A stretch of 64,000 nt of DNA from an uncultured Mycoplasmatota bacterium. Lineage in GTDB: Bacteria > Bacillota_I > Bacilli_A > RF39 > UBA660. How positions within the stretch are numbered: position 1 is the stretch's first letter; each line of letters starts with the position of its first letter. The translations under genes were made by a program, and so were the position numbers. The stretch is taken from NCBI GenBank assembly GCA_900548695.1, contig URLC01000003.1:62001-126000 (forward strand). Direction: 5' to 3'. The notes under the pieces are model-generated. The model saw nothing but the letters and a program-made list of their open reading frames with translations. It was not told the DNA's origin and did no database searches. Positions 36,301 to 43,533 of the stretch are shown here, one piece after another.

Positions 36301-38436
36301 TTGTAATACAACCATGTTCATATCTCTTGTAACTAAATAGTAATAACTACCATCTTCTGTGATTAGGTTTATGCTGCCGTCTGGGTTATAGTATTGTTGT
36401 AATTCATAATATTCACAAGATGTACTATTACAAGTTCCTCCAGTTTGATAATTTCCTTGATAATCATAATAACCGGTAATATCCATTCCTCGATTTAACT
36501 TAATCTTTTTATAAGTTCCAGCAGCAAGACTACCGACTGGTAGTAATTCTGTTTTATCCCCTTCAACCATATGAGGAGTATATTCTTCTAAGCGTTGGCC
36601 GTTATATTTATAGTATGTTTGTGATGAATCATAATCTGGTCCCGATTTGATGTAGTATGTACATCCTCCAAAACTAGAACAGCGATTGCCACTAATATCA
36701 TTTAATCTTTCATCATATGCTCCATCAGGATGTCTTCCAAACCAGCCTGTTTCACCTTTAATGTAGTAGTTACTCATATCTTCCCAGTGATTAGAAATAG
36801 CATAAACTGCTTCCATGCCGATGTCTTTTAATGCAGAAAAAGCTTGATTCCAGCCACTAGAGTTTGTTAGGTTGCCAATATTTCCGTCTAGCCAACTGCT
36901 ATTAAAAGTGATATTAATCGTATCTGGTATCCCGTTTGTATAAGTTACAGGAATTTGAACATATCTAGTATAAGTATCAGAATCATAAATGATTTTGGCA
37001 TTTGGATAATCTGTTATCCACCCATTGAAACCTTTATCATTAGGATGATCAGCAAATGGATTATCTATTAATTCAATAGTTACATAACCGTTTTCTACCA
37101 CATAATATTTATAATAAATAAATTCACTTTGTTGTTCAGTTAAACTCACATGTCCTACTAAATTACTGTCGTTTGCATCTACTCCACTATATTTAATGTA
37201 TGATTTCACAAGATTATTATCGGTATAAAATTTCTGATTTTCTCCACTAGGGATAGTTCCTGTTTTTGATTCAGTATAATTTAAGCCTATATAATAATCA
37301 TAGTCACTTTCTAAATCATTAACATAGACAGTTGTATCAGTGATACCTGTTTCATGTAATGTGATGGATGCACTTTTTCCAAAATTAAAATACTGTGGGG
37401 TATTAGTTTCTGGTTTCTTTAGCATGCTTGTTTCTTTGACTGCTATTTTTAGACTAAGAGATGATTTTATCCATTGATAACTATCATCAATATTTTTATT
37501 AAATTTATATAAAATATCATCCAGTGTTAAATCTTTCGTATTAGATACATATAAATCATTATTATTAGTCACTAGCTGATAACTATTTTCTAAAGTTGCT
37601 GTGTTAGAAATGGTACTCGCTTCTTTTACATTCACGGATAAAAAGTTAGTGTATGTAACTTGCGTTATCATATTATTCGCTTTACCATTAAGTGTTCCAA
37701 AGATGTTTCCAAAAGAATTGGAGTTAATATCTTTTATTTCGGCTTGATTATATACATTTTCTATTAGAACATTTTCTTCAGTTTCAGCAAACATTCCACC
37801 TATTTTATTATCATAGTTTGGTAAAGTTTTAGATAAATCTATGTTAGAATCACTAACAGCAACATTAGTTATCTTCGTGTTATTTAAGACTGTGCCAACA
37901 ATCAATGCAGCTTTCAGACTATTATTTGATATATTCGTTACTAACGTTTCATTGTTAAAGTTAATATTTTTTATTTCAGCATCTTTTACGATATTAAAGA
38001 AACTATAATACTCAATATCATTAATGATAGTCGGTGTTGAAATTTTGAAGTTTTTTATAGTATAACCTTTCCCATCTAAATGACCAGAGAAAGGATTTTT
38101 CATTGTGGTAGAAATTCCTTGCCAATTTTGTCCACCAAGATCAATATCACTTTCTAAAACAAAGTATTGATCTTTTAAATTAGGAAAAAGATTTTCTTCT
38201 ACTACTTTTTTTAAGTAAGCTAATTCTTGGCCATTTCTTATCTGATAGGGATTTTCTTTACTTCCATTACCACCAGAAAAAGAAGTAGCAACTTCTACTC
38301 CATCCCATACTTCATCTAAACTACTTAAGGTTGTTGTTGCAGTTAAAAGATTAATAATTGTAAAACAAAATACTAATACTAGTAAAGCCAAAAGTATTTT
38401 TATAGTTGCTTTTAACTTTATATTTGACCTTATCAC
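30340..38436 (-). CDS. Giant 2698-residue surface beta-helix protein with YGGGN repeats
   Basis: It starts at a GTG eight bases after GGGAGG. A signal/anchor helix (IKILLALLVLVFCFTIINLL) leads to NPYQIRNGQELAYL and a GLUG-like beta-helix domain (residues about 50-330). Residues about 1075-1812 hold some 26 short units ending in YGGGN, FGGSN or a variant, each about 20-30 residues, as expected for a parallel beta-helix. The C-terminal 850 residues look like beta-sandwich domains, ending YFIVKKPISY. There is no LPXTG, S-layer or choline-binding motif, so attachment is by the N-terminal helix or by partner subunits. Probably an adhesin or matrix protein. Confidence 0.8.
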   Translation of the reverse strand: MIRSNIKLKATIKILLALLVLVFCFTIINLLTATTTLSSLDEVWDGVEVATSFSGGNGSKENPYQIRNGQELAYLKKVVEENLFPNLKDQYFVLESDIDLGGQNWQGISTTMKNPFSGHLDGKGYTIKNFKISTPTIINDIEYYSFFNIVKDAEIKNINFNNETLVTNISNNSLKAALIVGTVLNNTKITNVAVSDSNIDLSKTLPNYDNKIGGMFAETEENVLIENVYNQAEIKDINSNSFGNIFGTLNGKANNMITQVTYTNFLSVNVKEASTISNTATLENSYQLVTNNNDLYVSNTKDLTLDDILYKFNKNIDDSYQWIKSSLSLKIAVKETSMLKKPETNTPQYFNFGKSASITLHETGITDTTVYVNDLESDYDYYIGLNYTESKTGTIPSGENQKFYTDNNLVKSYIKYSGVDANDSNLVGHVSLTEQQSEFIYYKYYVVENGYVTIELIDNPFADHPNDKGFNGWITDYPNAKIIYDSDTYTRYVQIPVTYTNGIPDTINITFNSSWLDGNIGNLTNSSGWNQAFSALKDIGMEAVYAISNHWEDMSNYYIKGETGWFGRHPDGAYDERLNDISGNRCSSFGGCTYYIKSGPDYDSSQTYYKYNGQRLEEYTPHMVEGDKTELLPVGSLAAGTYKKIKLNRGMDITGYYDYQGNYQTGGTCNSTSCEYYELQQYYNPDGSINLITEDGSYYYLVTRDMNMVVLQTDTESTWNSDKPFTLTGIYNDKDYSDNMYYINRNEISAQADTRVEYLTIYSTTRYSTSNPTSSASSTNYIYGNWHNLKLGRGIKSRGNNYVVASSVIGGNNNSTGSSDNITKYKLIIESGIYNTTGIVNGATTSSRNDYIKAQSVYGNDYDRVTKNNSNLEVYFSAVGSWGGNIRTSSEPDALAIDLTVKSGEFGTSKDDVSTGLYVGGRAYGTHYATKRAIIEGGWIYNVNGGPLTASSRSQNNETYTYMKGGEADFIFGGAGTSETYGNRIIGVTGGTVNYSVFGGSNGYEGRNGDGVLSGEGFIYVGGHAVIGKPDYVSNDRTTWGAEAGSIFGIGNGKSNYTSIGSASGSTVIVDANATVNRNVYGGGNYGYVGTSRTTQSDIKILGGTIKGSVYGGGNNNGSGTSNIDATININMTGGTVEGSIYGGSRQEGIVYGSTNINVQNGTINTDVYGGGEGGYQSSSNSGTFVRDDVNVTIGTKEIGPTITGSVYGGSAYGTVNGTSNTGNANNKTTEVTVNQGIVKNAVYGGGKGSSTYTPKVYGNVTTNINGGNIANVFGGNNLSGSPSGTDTVYLNSGTIGNAFGGGNQTGQTRTNILLQGANVNKLYGGSNEKGTVEIANVTVTNGTAINVYGGNNIGGKTATTNLSITGGTITGDVYGGGSKADTTDTNITLGNATINNVYGGGEEASATTTKASISDTKIANYFGGSNISGTVNTTTTTINSGTITNFYGGNNQGGTTSTTTMTINNGTIGSVYGGGNKASSTFSNITVNNGQITNIFGGGNEAGLNTSNLNINNGTIGNIYGGSNQSGNITTSNLEIGKSESNTLTIDNIFGGNNMGGITSHTNVDIGSGTIGTIYGGGNEAEVNESLVNITNSTVTNIFGGGNKAKISGNTKVTVANTTVNTNIYGGGNEGEVAGNTDVLLTSTNVLGSVYAGGNGATAIVHKNTTITVEGKTVIGTEESKAPHSGCLFGSGNAAATGTESANNSYATVNLAGAKIYGNVYGGANTSVVFGKTDTNIGTNAIDKKGLQEESITIGGTVFGGGEANAEGDENYDYSFISVTGAIDIDIDGKNYLNNGHAFEISGSIFGSGNASSSSGTSNIYIGNLGTRKNPSKNISIQRANNVVLDNTTMELKGTTDRTNEYSDIKYSLNRIDELNIKNNTMLLLQKNANLLKSIKSTVDINGKEEKAAVIIDDDTKTVTKNVDNRLYMLANQNLNVTTNESATAYGEITGMTFFGMYNSFSNGSFQYGLYEDSVNYGDPGDAGDIIIGGSYVLGLHSLNHDITVDGFYSNFIDDAYTEISTSYIEPTPPDSNYYMWSIGLNAINYSFAMTASKYSSLGTYELSMREFSNGDTIFDVIGFNSEGLTSGVELIDSNEVPKVGDTEEDANSVLGLSMKTETSEWTSYGTTKLLSDKNGSYTGDTTYKTDSQALAPSLMFYLYHAKNITLNQELGTVVVTLQAKTPINEIEYDVQLITITIDLIAKNYDDGNSYDASITYDKKYEMPAATTVNITNQSQFTAYYDLFAESDTFEDFYGRNNSNYHALVTDYALPVGTQITMLDYGAQTGIPEYYYYTITEKDYNDALKQLEQENEVTYKLNNFIKMGSTSSDNTYDDKVANKTYYDEEKKRTIEEFIFIFDFKETTTTGDHLNKYMRFELRNEEDRSLVTVLGIRQNLMYYNLYESSNIVLNQNVTLDSNYIYSGTKRNIEYETSVTYDQTANRESIINTNYESTNMGLNITLYDQTGNKVSSSLLTGTSVHMDNKDYFADSEGVFRVKLAGKVSNLKKNLYFLTDSNLPPGNYKMVFTLFASSDGLHNSDDLGYTEKEVNVTVVPADNAINATTEDEMKIINGDTLMNEKETNSSIFKITALETLTKPNIRISLYKRNIDNKDSLSYIEIPLENIFSNNLKTPESIGLKAGSEYEMMISETVLEKTTIELNYNEALLSGTYKVKFKLYDNNQLIDDDYEYFIVKKPISY
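32990..35210 (-). repeat. Imperfect beta-helix coding repeats (YGGGN/FGGSN units)
   Basis: About 26 degenerate in-frame repeats encode turns of the type TI-x-N-I/V-YGGGN-x-A/G. They vary in length and codon use, so they are an old expansion rather than a recent tandem array. They carry most of the Gly/Asn/Thr content of the giant protein. Confidence 0.8.
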
Positions 38437-38451
38437 TGCAATTACCTCCCT

Positions 38452-39711
38452 TTAATGATTTACATAATTTTTTAATTTTACATATCGTTCAATACGCTCT
38501 AATTCGAAAACTTTTTTATTGTCAAATTTTATGGAAATTTTTTGCATGAACGTTATTAAAGATTTAATTTGTTTTTTGGCATAATTATCGTTTTTCTTTA
38601 TTTCTTTAAACTGATTCTTAGAATCTATTTGTACTTTATATTTTAAAATCTTATAGACTCCATCAAAAAAAGTTGGATCATTGTAAAGTATTGCAAAGGT
38701 TAAGATTCGTAAGAATACGTAGATTGGCATTTCATATATTTTATTTCTTAAATTTTCATAAAGTCCTGCTTTTTCTAAGTCATAATCATATATTTCTTTA
38801 AATGTTGGGTGCATGATTGTTTCCATTAATTCTGTTGTATCATTTACAGTTAAAATCTGAGCTAATTTGTAAACATATTGATATTTTGTTAACCATTTTT
38901 TATTCATTTTGGTAATTGTTAAAGTATCGTTTTTAATTCTTAGAAGATTTAGTACTTGTTCTAATAATTCTTTTTCACGTTCTTTCGCACTGTTTCTTTC
39001 TTTTCTAACAATACTATTGTCATCAATATCAATAACATCTTCTACTTCTAATACTTCTATTTCTTCCTCTTCTACTTCTGCTAGCTCTTGGTCTTTTTGG
39101 ATTTGTAAGACTTCACTGATTGGAATATTTACTGTATTTCCTGTTGATTTTTCTTCCTTTTTGTGAGGAGTCGTTGAAAATAATTCTTCTGGCACTGTAC
39201 CCTTGACTGCTTTTTTGGTACTTTTTTCTTCTCCTACAACGAATTTTTTAAATATTTTATCAAAGTTTAAGAAAGCTAGGAGAATAAATACAATTAATAA
39301 TACAGCAATTAGTTTTAAAACAAAACTTGGAGAAATAACTAATTTAACAGTTCCAACTACATCACTTTTGGTTATTGGGTCATCTTCAGTATTATTCACA
39401 TCACCTTGTGTAATAATTTGATTGCCAATCTTTTTTACTACTCGATGGGTAATGAATTCATTATCGTCCCCTTTATAGGTTATGATATCATTCACTTTTA
39501 CATCGTCTTGCAACTTGACAATGACTACATCGTTTACTTCAATAGTACCTGACATGCTTCCGGTTGCGACTACAAAATAAGTATAGCCAAAAATATTAGC
39601 ATAGTCTTTTTTCAAAATATCTGTCATGACAAAGGTATATACACATAGTGCAACTAGCATACCAACAAATAAATAGCCAATTGATTTTAATACATTTTTT
39701 GCTATTTTCAT
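38452..39711 (-). CDS. SipW-like signal peptidase with a long C-terminal cytoplasmic domain
   Basis: The first 165 residues are a normal SipW-type enzyme: VVATGSMSGTIEVNDVV (nucleophile Ser52), EFITHRVV (His89) and a second helix (VLKLIAVLLIVFILLAFL). About 250 extra residues follow: a Lys/Glu linker, an acidic stretch (EVEEEEIEVLEVEDVIDIDD) and a helical domain of no recognised family (KWLTKYQYVYKLAQIL, ending RIERYVKLKNYVNH). The extra part should lie in the cytoplasm and might recruit the AAA+ module or the ribosome. The gene stops 15 bases before the giant protein starts, so they are cotranscribed. Confidence 0.8.
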   Translation of the reverse strand: MKIAKNVLKSIGYLFVGMLVALCVYTFVMTDILKKDYANIFGYTYFVVATGSMSGTIEVNDVVIVKLQDDVKVNDIITYKGDDNEFITHRVVKKIGNQIITQGDVNNTEDDPITKSDVVGTVKLVISPSFVLKLIAVLLIVFILLAFLNFDKIFKKFVVGEEKSTKKAVKGTVPEELFSTTPHKKEEKSTGNTVNIPISEVLQIQKDQELAEVEEEEIEVLEVEDVIDIDDNSIVRKERNSAKEREKELLEQVLNLLRIKNDTLTITKMNKKWLTKYQYVYKLAQILTVNDTTELMETIMHPTFKEIYDYDLEKAGLYENLRNKIYEMPIYVFLRILTFAILYNDPTFFDGVYKILKYKVQIDSKNQFKEIKKNDNYAKKQIKSLITFMQKISIKFDNKKVFELERIERYVKLKNYVNH

Positions 39712-39786
39712 ATTTCACACCACGCCATCTTTATTCTTTTATAATTAATTATAACATATTACTTTTAAAAAGGCCATTTTTTCATA

Positions 39787-39826
39787 TAAAAAGAAATAGA
39801 TTTTACTTTTATCTATTTCTTTTTAT
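39787..39826 (-). terminator. Terminator of the 39823 gene
   Basis: A long hairpin, AAAAAGAAATAGAT / ATCTATTTCTTTTT, with T-rich ends overlaps the stop at 39823. Confidence 0.8.
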
Positions 39827-41478
39827 AATATTTCTTCTTCTAGTTTGTAATCTAGTTTTTTGATATCACAAATTAACTTAATTTCATCGATTGATATAGC
39901 TGATTTTTTTATATTATTGACTAGTGAAACATTATTTACAGTTTCTATTTGTGTATCAATTGTATCCTTAGATATTTCGTCCTTATTAACACTTATTCCT
40001 AATAAAGCATATTTTTCAGAAATTATTTCAGAGATATCATAGTCTAATAAGACTGTTACTTTATGAAGAAAATCAGTGTTAGGATTATATATAAAAGAAA
40101 TATACTCTTTCATATACTTATTTAAATCAAAAGATGGATCTATATCTTTAAATTTTTCTATCATCACTTTTTGCATATAAGAATAAGAACTTAAACTGGT
40201 AATAAAGGCATCATATATACTGCTTCCTTCATTTAAGTTTTCTGCTATCTTAAGATCTATTTCTAAATCCTCTAATTCGTGATATGTAGTGTCTAATTTA
40301 TTTATTTGTTCTTTCATTTTTACTTTAATTTGATTTGCTTTTTCTGGAGATTTTTTAGCAAATAAACCTATTCCCATCGCTTTATTATAGGCCTTATATA
40401 GTTTTTCTCGATCTTTTTCTAAATTTGCTATTTCTTTTTGTTTTTCACTATATTTAACTTTAGACTCATCTTTTTTCTTATATCTTTTTATCATATCTTT
40501 GATGATATCTTCGTAGCGATAGTACTCTTTTAAAGTTTTTAATTCCCTGTTTAAAGCAACCGTTTCTTCATCAAAATCTTTTTGTTCTTCTTCGGTTAAA
40601 CCTTGATAGGTTTCTTTCATTGTTAATTGATTAAAACTTTTATTTCTTAAAGGAGCACCTTCAATATAGTCATCAATATTTTTCACTTTGTTTAAAAATT
40701 TTTGAAGATTGAAAAATTCATCTGTTTCCATACGGTTTTCTAAGCCTTTAGCTTGATTTTTATATGTAGTTTCAACGTTGGTTTTTTCTAGCTGATAAGT
40801 GTTTAATTTTTCTTTACATATTTTTGTTTCCCAAAGTTTTAATTTTTCTTCTTTTTTTTTCACTAAAATCATTAAATTTCTTTTAAGATGCATAATTATT
40901 TCTGGACACTCCCAATATATTTCTTTAAACTTTTCTTGCATTACATCATCAAAGTTTTCTGCTTCTTCATATTGAAAGAATGCATTCATATAAGAGATAG
41001 TAAAGGGACTATAATTAAAATGTTCTACAGTTAAACTAATACCGGCAGCAGTCATTTTATTTAAAAAATCTAATATACAATGATTAATTGTATTTAGTGA
41101 TGATTCTGCTTCCTCTCGTAGCTTATAGAAAATATCAGCAAAACCCAACTTTAATTCTAGTGATATTTTATCGTTAACATAAGGAATTATTTCTAATATA
41201 TTAGTTAATTTATTGGCCTCTTGCCTATATTCTTCACTTTTATCTTGAGGAAGTGATCTTTCAACATAACGATCTAATTGTTGATAAACTTGTCTTTGGT
41301 ATTCTTTAAATTTAGGTATTTCTTTTTCAATATAAGCATTTCGTTCTATAACAGCATTCTTATGAAATTTTTCTTTCAATCTTTTAGTCCCTGTTTTAGT
41401 TTCTAAAGGAAAACTATTAATATGATTTTCATTAATTTCTATTTCATTTAAAATTTGTTCTGCAAAATTATTTGGCAT
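39823..41478 (-). CDS. Large coiled-coil protein of unknown function
   Basis: 551 residues, no signal peptide or membrane helix, dominated by charged helices with several coiled-coil-like stretches (for example, KKKDESKVKYSEKQKEIAN and KIAENLNEGSS). One GLFAKKSPEKANQIKVK segment interrupts them. Start taken as the ATG at 41478, which has GAGGAAG at normal spacing. The 34-residue ORF upstream overlaps its start, so translation is probably coupled. It sits between the major-subunit operon and the SipW/giant protein operon, so it may be a cytoplasmic assembly factor. Confidence 0.6.
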   Translation of the reverse strand: MPNNFAEQILNEIEINENHINSFPLETKTGTKRLKEKFHKNAVIERNAYIEKEIPKFKEYQRQVYQQLDRYVERSLPQDKSEEYRQEANKLTNILEIIPYVNDKISLELKLGFADIFYKLREEAESSLNTINHCILDFLNKMTAAGISLTVEHFNYSPFTISYMNAFFQYEEAENFDDVMQEKFKEIYWECPEIIMHLKRNLMILVKKKEEKLKLWETKICKEKLNTYQLEKTNVETTYKNQAKGLENRMETDEFFNLQKFLNKVKNIDDYIEGAPLRNKSFNQLTMKETYQGLTEEEQKDFDEETVALNRELKTLKEYYRYEDIIKDMIKRYKKKDESKVKYSEKQKEIANLEKDREKLYKAYNKAMGIGLFAKKSPEKANQIKVKMKEQINKLDTTYHELEDLEIDLKIAENLNEGSSIYDAFITSLSSYSYMQKVMIEKFKDIDPSFDLNKYMKEYISFIYNPNTDFLHKVTVLLDYDISEIISEKYALLGISVNKDEISKDTIDTQIETVNNVSLVNNIKKSAISIDEIKLICDIKKLDYKLEEEIL

Positions 41479-41572
41479 TTTCATCTTCCTCGCTTATTAT
41501 ATTACTTTCTAAAAAACGAATGTGCTTTTCTATTTGATGAAACAATTCTAATAGTTCCTTTGTTGATTCCAT
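41468..41572 (-). CDS. 34-residue small protein, coupled to the coiled-coil gene
   Basis: A short ORF begins at ATG 41572, ten bases after the start of a GGAGGG site, and encodes MESTKELLELFHQIEKHIRF... ending EDENAK, a single amphipathic helix. It overlaps the start of the 39823 gene by 11 bases. It may be a real small partner or a translational coupler. Confidence 0.5.
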   Translation of the reverse strand: MESTKELLELFHQIEKHIRFLESNIISEEDENAK

Positions 41573-41593
41573 AAAACCCTCCTATATTATAAT

Positions 41594-41619
41594 AAAAGAC
41601 CTTCATAGAAGGTCTTTTT
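41594..41619 (-). terminator. Terminator of the major-subunit operon
   Basis: AAAAGACCTTC / GAAGGTCTTTT with a three-base loop and T-rich tail, between the 41637 stop and the 34-residue ORF. Confidence 0.85.
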
Positions 41620-41636
41620 GTGTTTTCCTTTTTATC

Positions 41637-42650
41637 TTATGCAGATTCAGTTAGTGCACTGAATTGTAAGTTAAATGATAAATCTCCACCAGATGCGTTG
41701 TTTTCACAGTCAACATCTTGTCCTTCTACCCACATATAAACTCTTATTTTAGTTATACCAGGTTTTAATGTAAATACATTTAAGTATTCAGTTGTTGGAA
41801 TTCCTGCTTTTGGTGATGAAGTAATAAATCCACTAGCTTCCATATCAGTAAAATATGTTGGATCTTGAGAATTAACATCTACTCCTTTAGCAATGTCTGC
41901 TTTTACACCGTAATATTTCAATAGGCTACCACCAGTTTGTGTTGTGGTGATACCATAACTATTCTTTGCGTTTTGTACTGCTGCAGCTGTATGAACATCG
42001 AAGTTTGGTTCCCAAATTTTTAAACCTGTTGAATCAGATGCTTTTAATGGCTGAATTTCTGTATCTGGGTCAGCTCCTGCTGCGGCATTACCTTGTGGTA
42101 AGAAAGCAACACGTCCAGCATTTTCAATAGCAGTATCTGTATTTCCAGCTATAACATTTGAATTTGAAGTTAATTGAACTGGCATATCTTCATTTGTTTG
42201 GAAGAATAAATCAAATGCAATAAAATCTCCATTTGCTCCATTTTCTTCTGTTACTTGTTCTGCTGTTAACTGTAACTTTTCAGAACTACCAGCAGCTAAT
42301 GTTCCTCTAAACATTTTCATAAATCCTGTTTTTGGATCTACTTCACCAGCAGATGAAACTGGTGTTGTTGCACCTGATGGAATTTGGTTTGTAGCAGTCG
42401 CATATGTTGTAGATGCATTTAAAATGTCATCTTTTGTAATCACTGTCTTCCAATCTTTAGCATCTACTGACACTTGTAAACCTGTTGAAGTAGATACATT
42501 TACATCCAATTGATTTACAGTAACTGTTTTATTGGCTGTAAACCATGTATAAGTTGATGCGGTTAAGATAACTCCAATAAATAATACTAAAATTAATGAT
42601 AGTAGTATTTTTCTGCTTTTCTTTTTATTTTGTTTTTTCATCTTTTTCAC
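41637..42650 (-). CDS. Probable major surface subunit, SipW-type exported protein
   Basis: 337 residues: basic tail (MKKMKKQNKKKSRK), helix (ILLSLILVLFIGVILTASTY), then TWFTANKTVTVNQLDVNVS, a typical SipW-substrate start. The body is Ala/Thr/Gly-rich with few Lys and Leu compared with neighbours, as in abundant extracellular structural proteins. It ends VYMWVEGQDVDCENNASGGD plus LSFNLQFSAL, a motif shared with the 42654 protein. Gene spacing (3 bases) and shared promoter and terminator make a two-gene operon. The main fibre or layer subunit is inferred. Confidence 0.7.
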   Translation of the reverse strand: MKKMKKQNKKKSRKILLSLILVLFIGVILTASTYTWFTANKTVTVNQLDVNVSTSTGLQVSVDAKDWKTVITKDDILNASTTYATATNQIPSGATTPVSSAGEVDPKTGFMKMFRGTLAAGSSEKLQLTAEQVTEENGANGDFIAFDLFFQTNEDMPVQLTSNSNVIAGNTDTAIENAGRVAFLPQGNAAAGADPDTEIQPLKASDSTGLKIWEPNFDVHTAAAVQNAKNSYGITTTQTGGSLLKYYGVKADIAKGVDVNSQDPTYFTDMEASGFITSSPKAGIPTTEYLNVFTLKPGITKIRVYMWVEGQDVDCENNASGGDLSFNLQFSALTESA

Positions 42651-42653
42651 TCC

Positions 42654-43358
42654 TTATTCTTTTGCAATGTGTTCCTCGGTGATATCCATATGCATTTTGA
42701 TTTCTCCACCAAGCAAATCATTTTTACATTCTGGATCATCACCTTCTATCCATATTACTATGGTATAGCGGTCTTTGCTGTTTGGCTTCATCGCTTTTCT
42801 CTGTTCCAAAACAGCAATGTTTTTTGATACAAATTTTTGGGTACCAGGTTCACTTTTCTTGGTATCCTTATTCTTTTTTGCATAGACTGTAGGCTTTCCA
42901 TTTCGATAAACCATAATACGAATAGCTTCATCGACATTCTTTATTGTATCGTCAATATCTATTTCATACCAATAGTTTACCTTTTCTTTACCGGCATTAA
43001 CTACATAAAAAGTATAAGCAATATAGTTATCACCGTTATGTGAACCCGTCGCTTCGGTAGCTATGTCTTCCGGTAGCCATTTAATCGAAATGTTGTCCAT
43101 ATAGTCTATCGTATCAGCTGACAATTGTCGGGTTTTAGATTTCATTTTCCCATCCTCTGATAAAAATATGTTTTTTCTGTTTGACATATTTTTATCTAAG
43201 GACACGGTAAACCTTCCACCATCGTAGACGATATACAAAAATAAATAAACAATGGATAAAAATATTATTAGTAATAAGAAGGCTATTTTAACTAATTTGG
43301 AAAAAACCTTTTTCTTATATATTTTTTCTGCTTCAATATTAACTGTACTAATTGCCAT
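42654..43358 (-). CDS. SipW-type exported protein, minor subunit of the same operon
   Basis: 234 residues: helix (LVKIAFLLLIIFLSIVYLFLY), then a strand-rich body with NAGKEKVNYWYEIDID and a C-terminal motif IWIEGDDPECKNDLLGGEIK. That motif matches the end of the major-subunit protein (W-x-E-G-x-D-x-x-C-x-N..GG). It is transcribed first from the promoter at 43428-43455 and shares the following terminator. It may cap or anchor the main subunit. Confidence 0.65.
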   Translation of the reverse strand: MAISTVNIEAEKIYKKKVFSKLVKIAFLLLIIFLSIVYLFLYIVYDGGRFTVSLDKNMSNRKNIFLSEDGKMKSKTRQLSADTIDYMDNISIKWLPEDIATEATGSHNGDNYIAYTFYVVNAGKEKVNYWYEIDIDDTIKNVDEAIRIMVYRNGKPTVYAKKNKDTKKSEPGTQKFVSKNIAVLEQRKAMKPNSKDRYTIVIWIEGDDPECKNDLLGGEIKMHMDITEEHIAKE

Positions 43359-43427
43359 ATTTTCTCCCCACTTGTTTTCTATTTCTTAGTATATTTCTTT
43401 ACTTCCTCTCCTACTATGTCTATATTA

Positions 43428-43455
43428 ATTGTAACAAATTTTTTTGATTTTTCAA
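43428..43455 (-). promoter_or_regulatory. Promoter of the major-subunit operon
   Basis: TTGAAA (43450-43455), a 16-base spacer, and TACAAT (43428-43433). The leader before the 42654 gene is about 60 bases, with a GGGGAG ribosome site. Confidence 0.6.
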
Positions 43456-43499
43456 GTTATTTTTGATAGGTTTACATTCTTTTATAACAAATTTCAAAT

Positions 43500-43528
43500 A
43501 AAAGTCATTTTGCAATAAATGACTTTTT
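43500..43528 (-). terminator. Terminator of thrS
   Basis: AAAAAGTCATTT / AAATGACTTTT hairpin with a T-rich tail just after the thrS stop. Confidence 0.8.
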
Positions 43529-43533
43529 ATGGT

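Noticed and set aside
30340..43358. Prophage or conjugative element origin of the surface locus
   Set aside because: No integrase, terminase, relaxase, transposase or direct repeats were seen, and base composition and codon use look like the neighbours.
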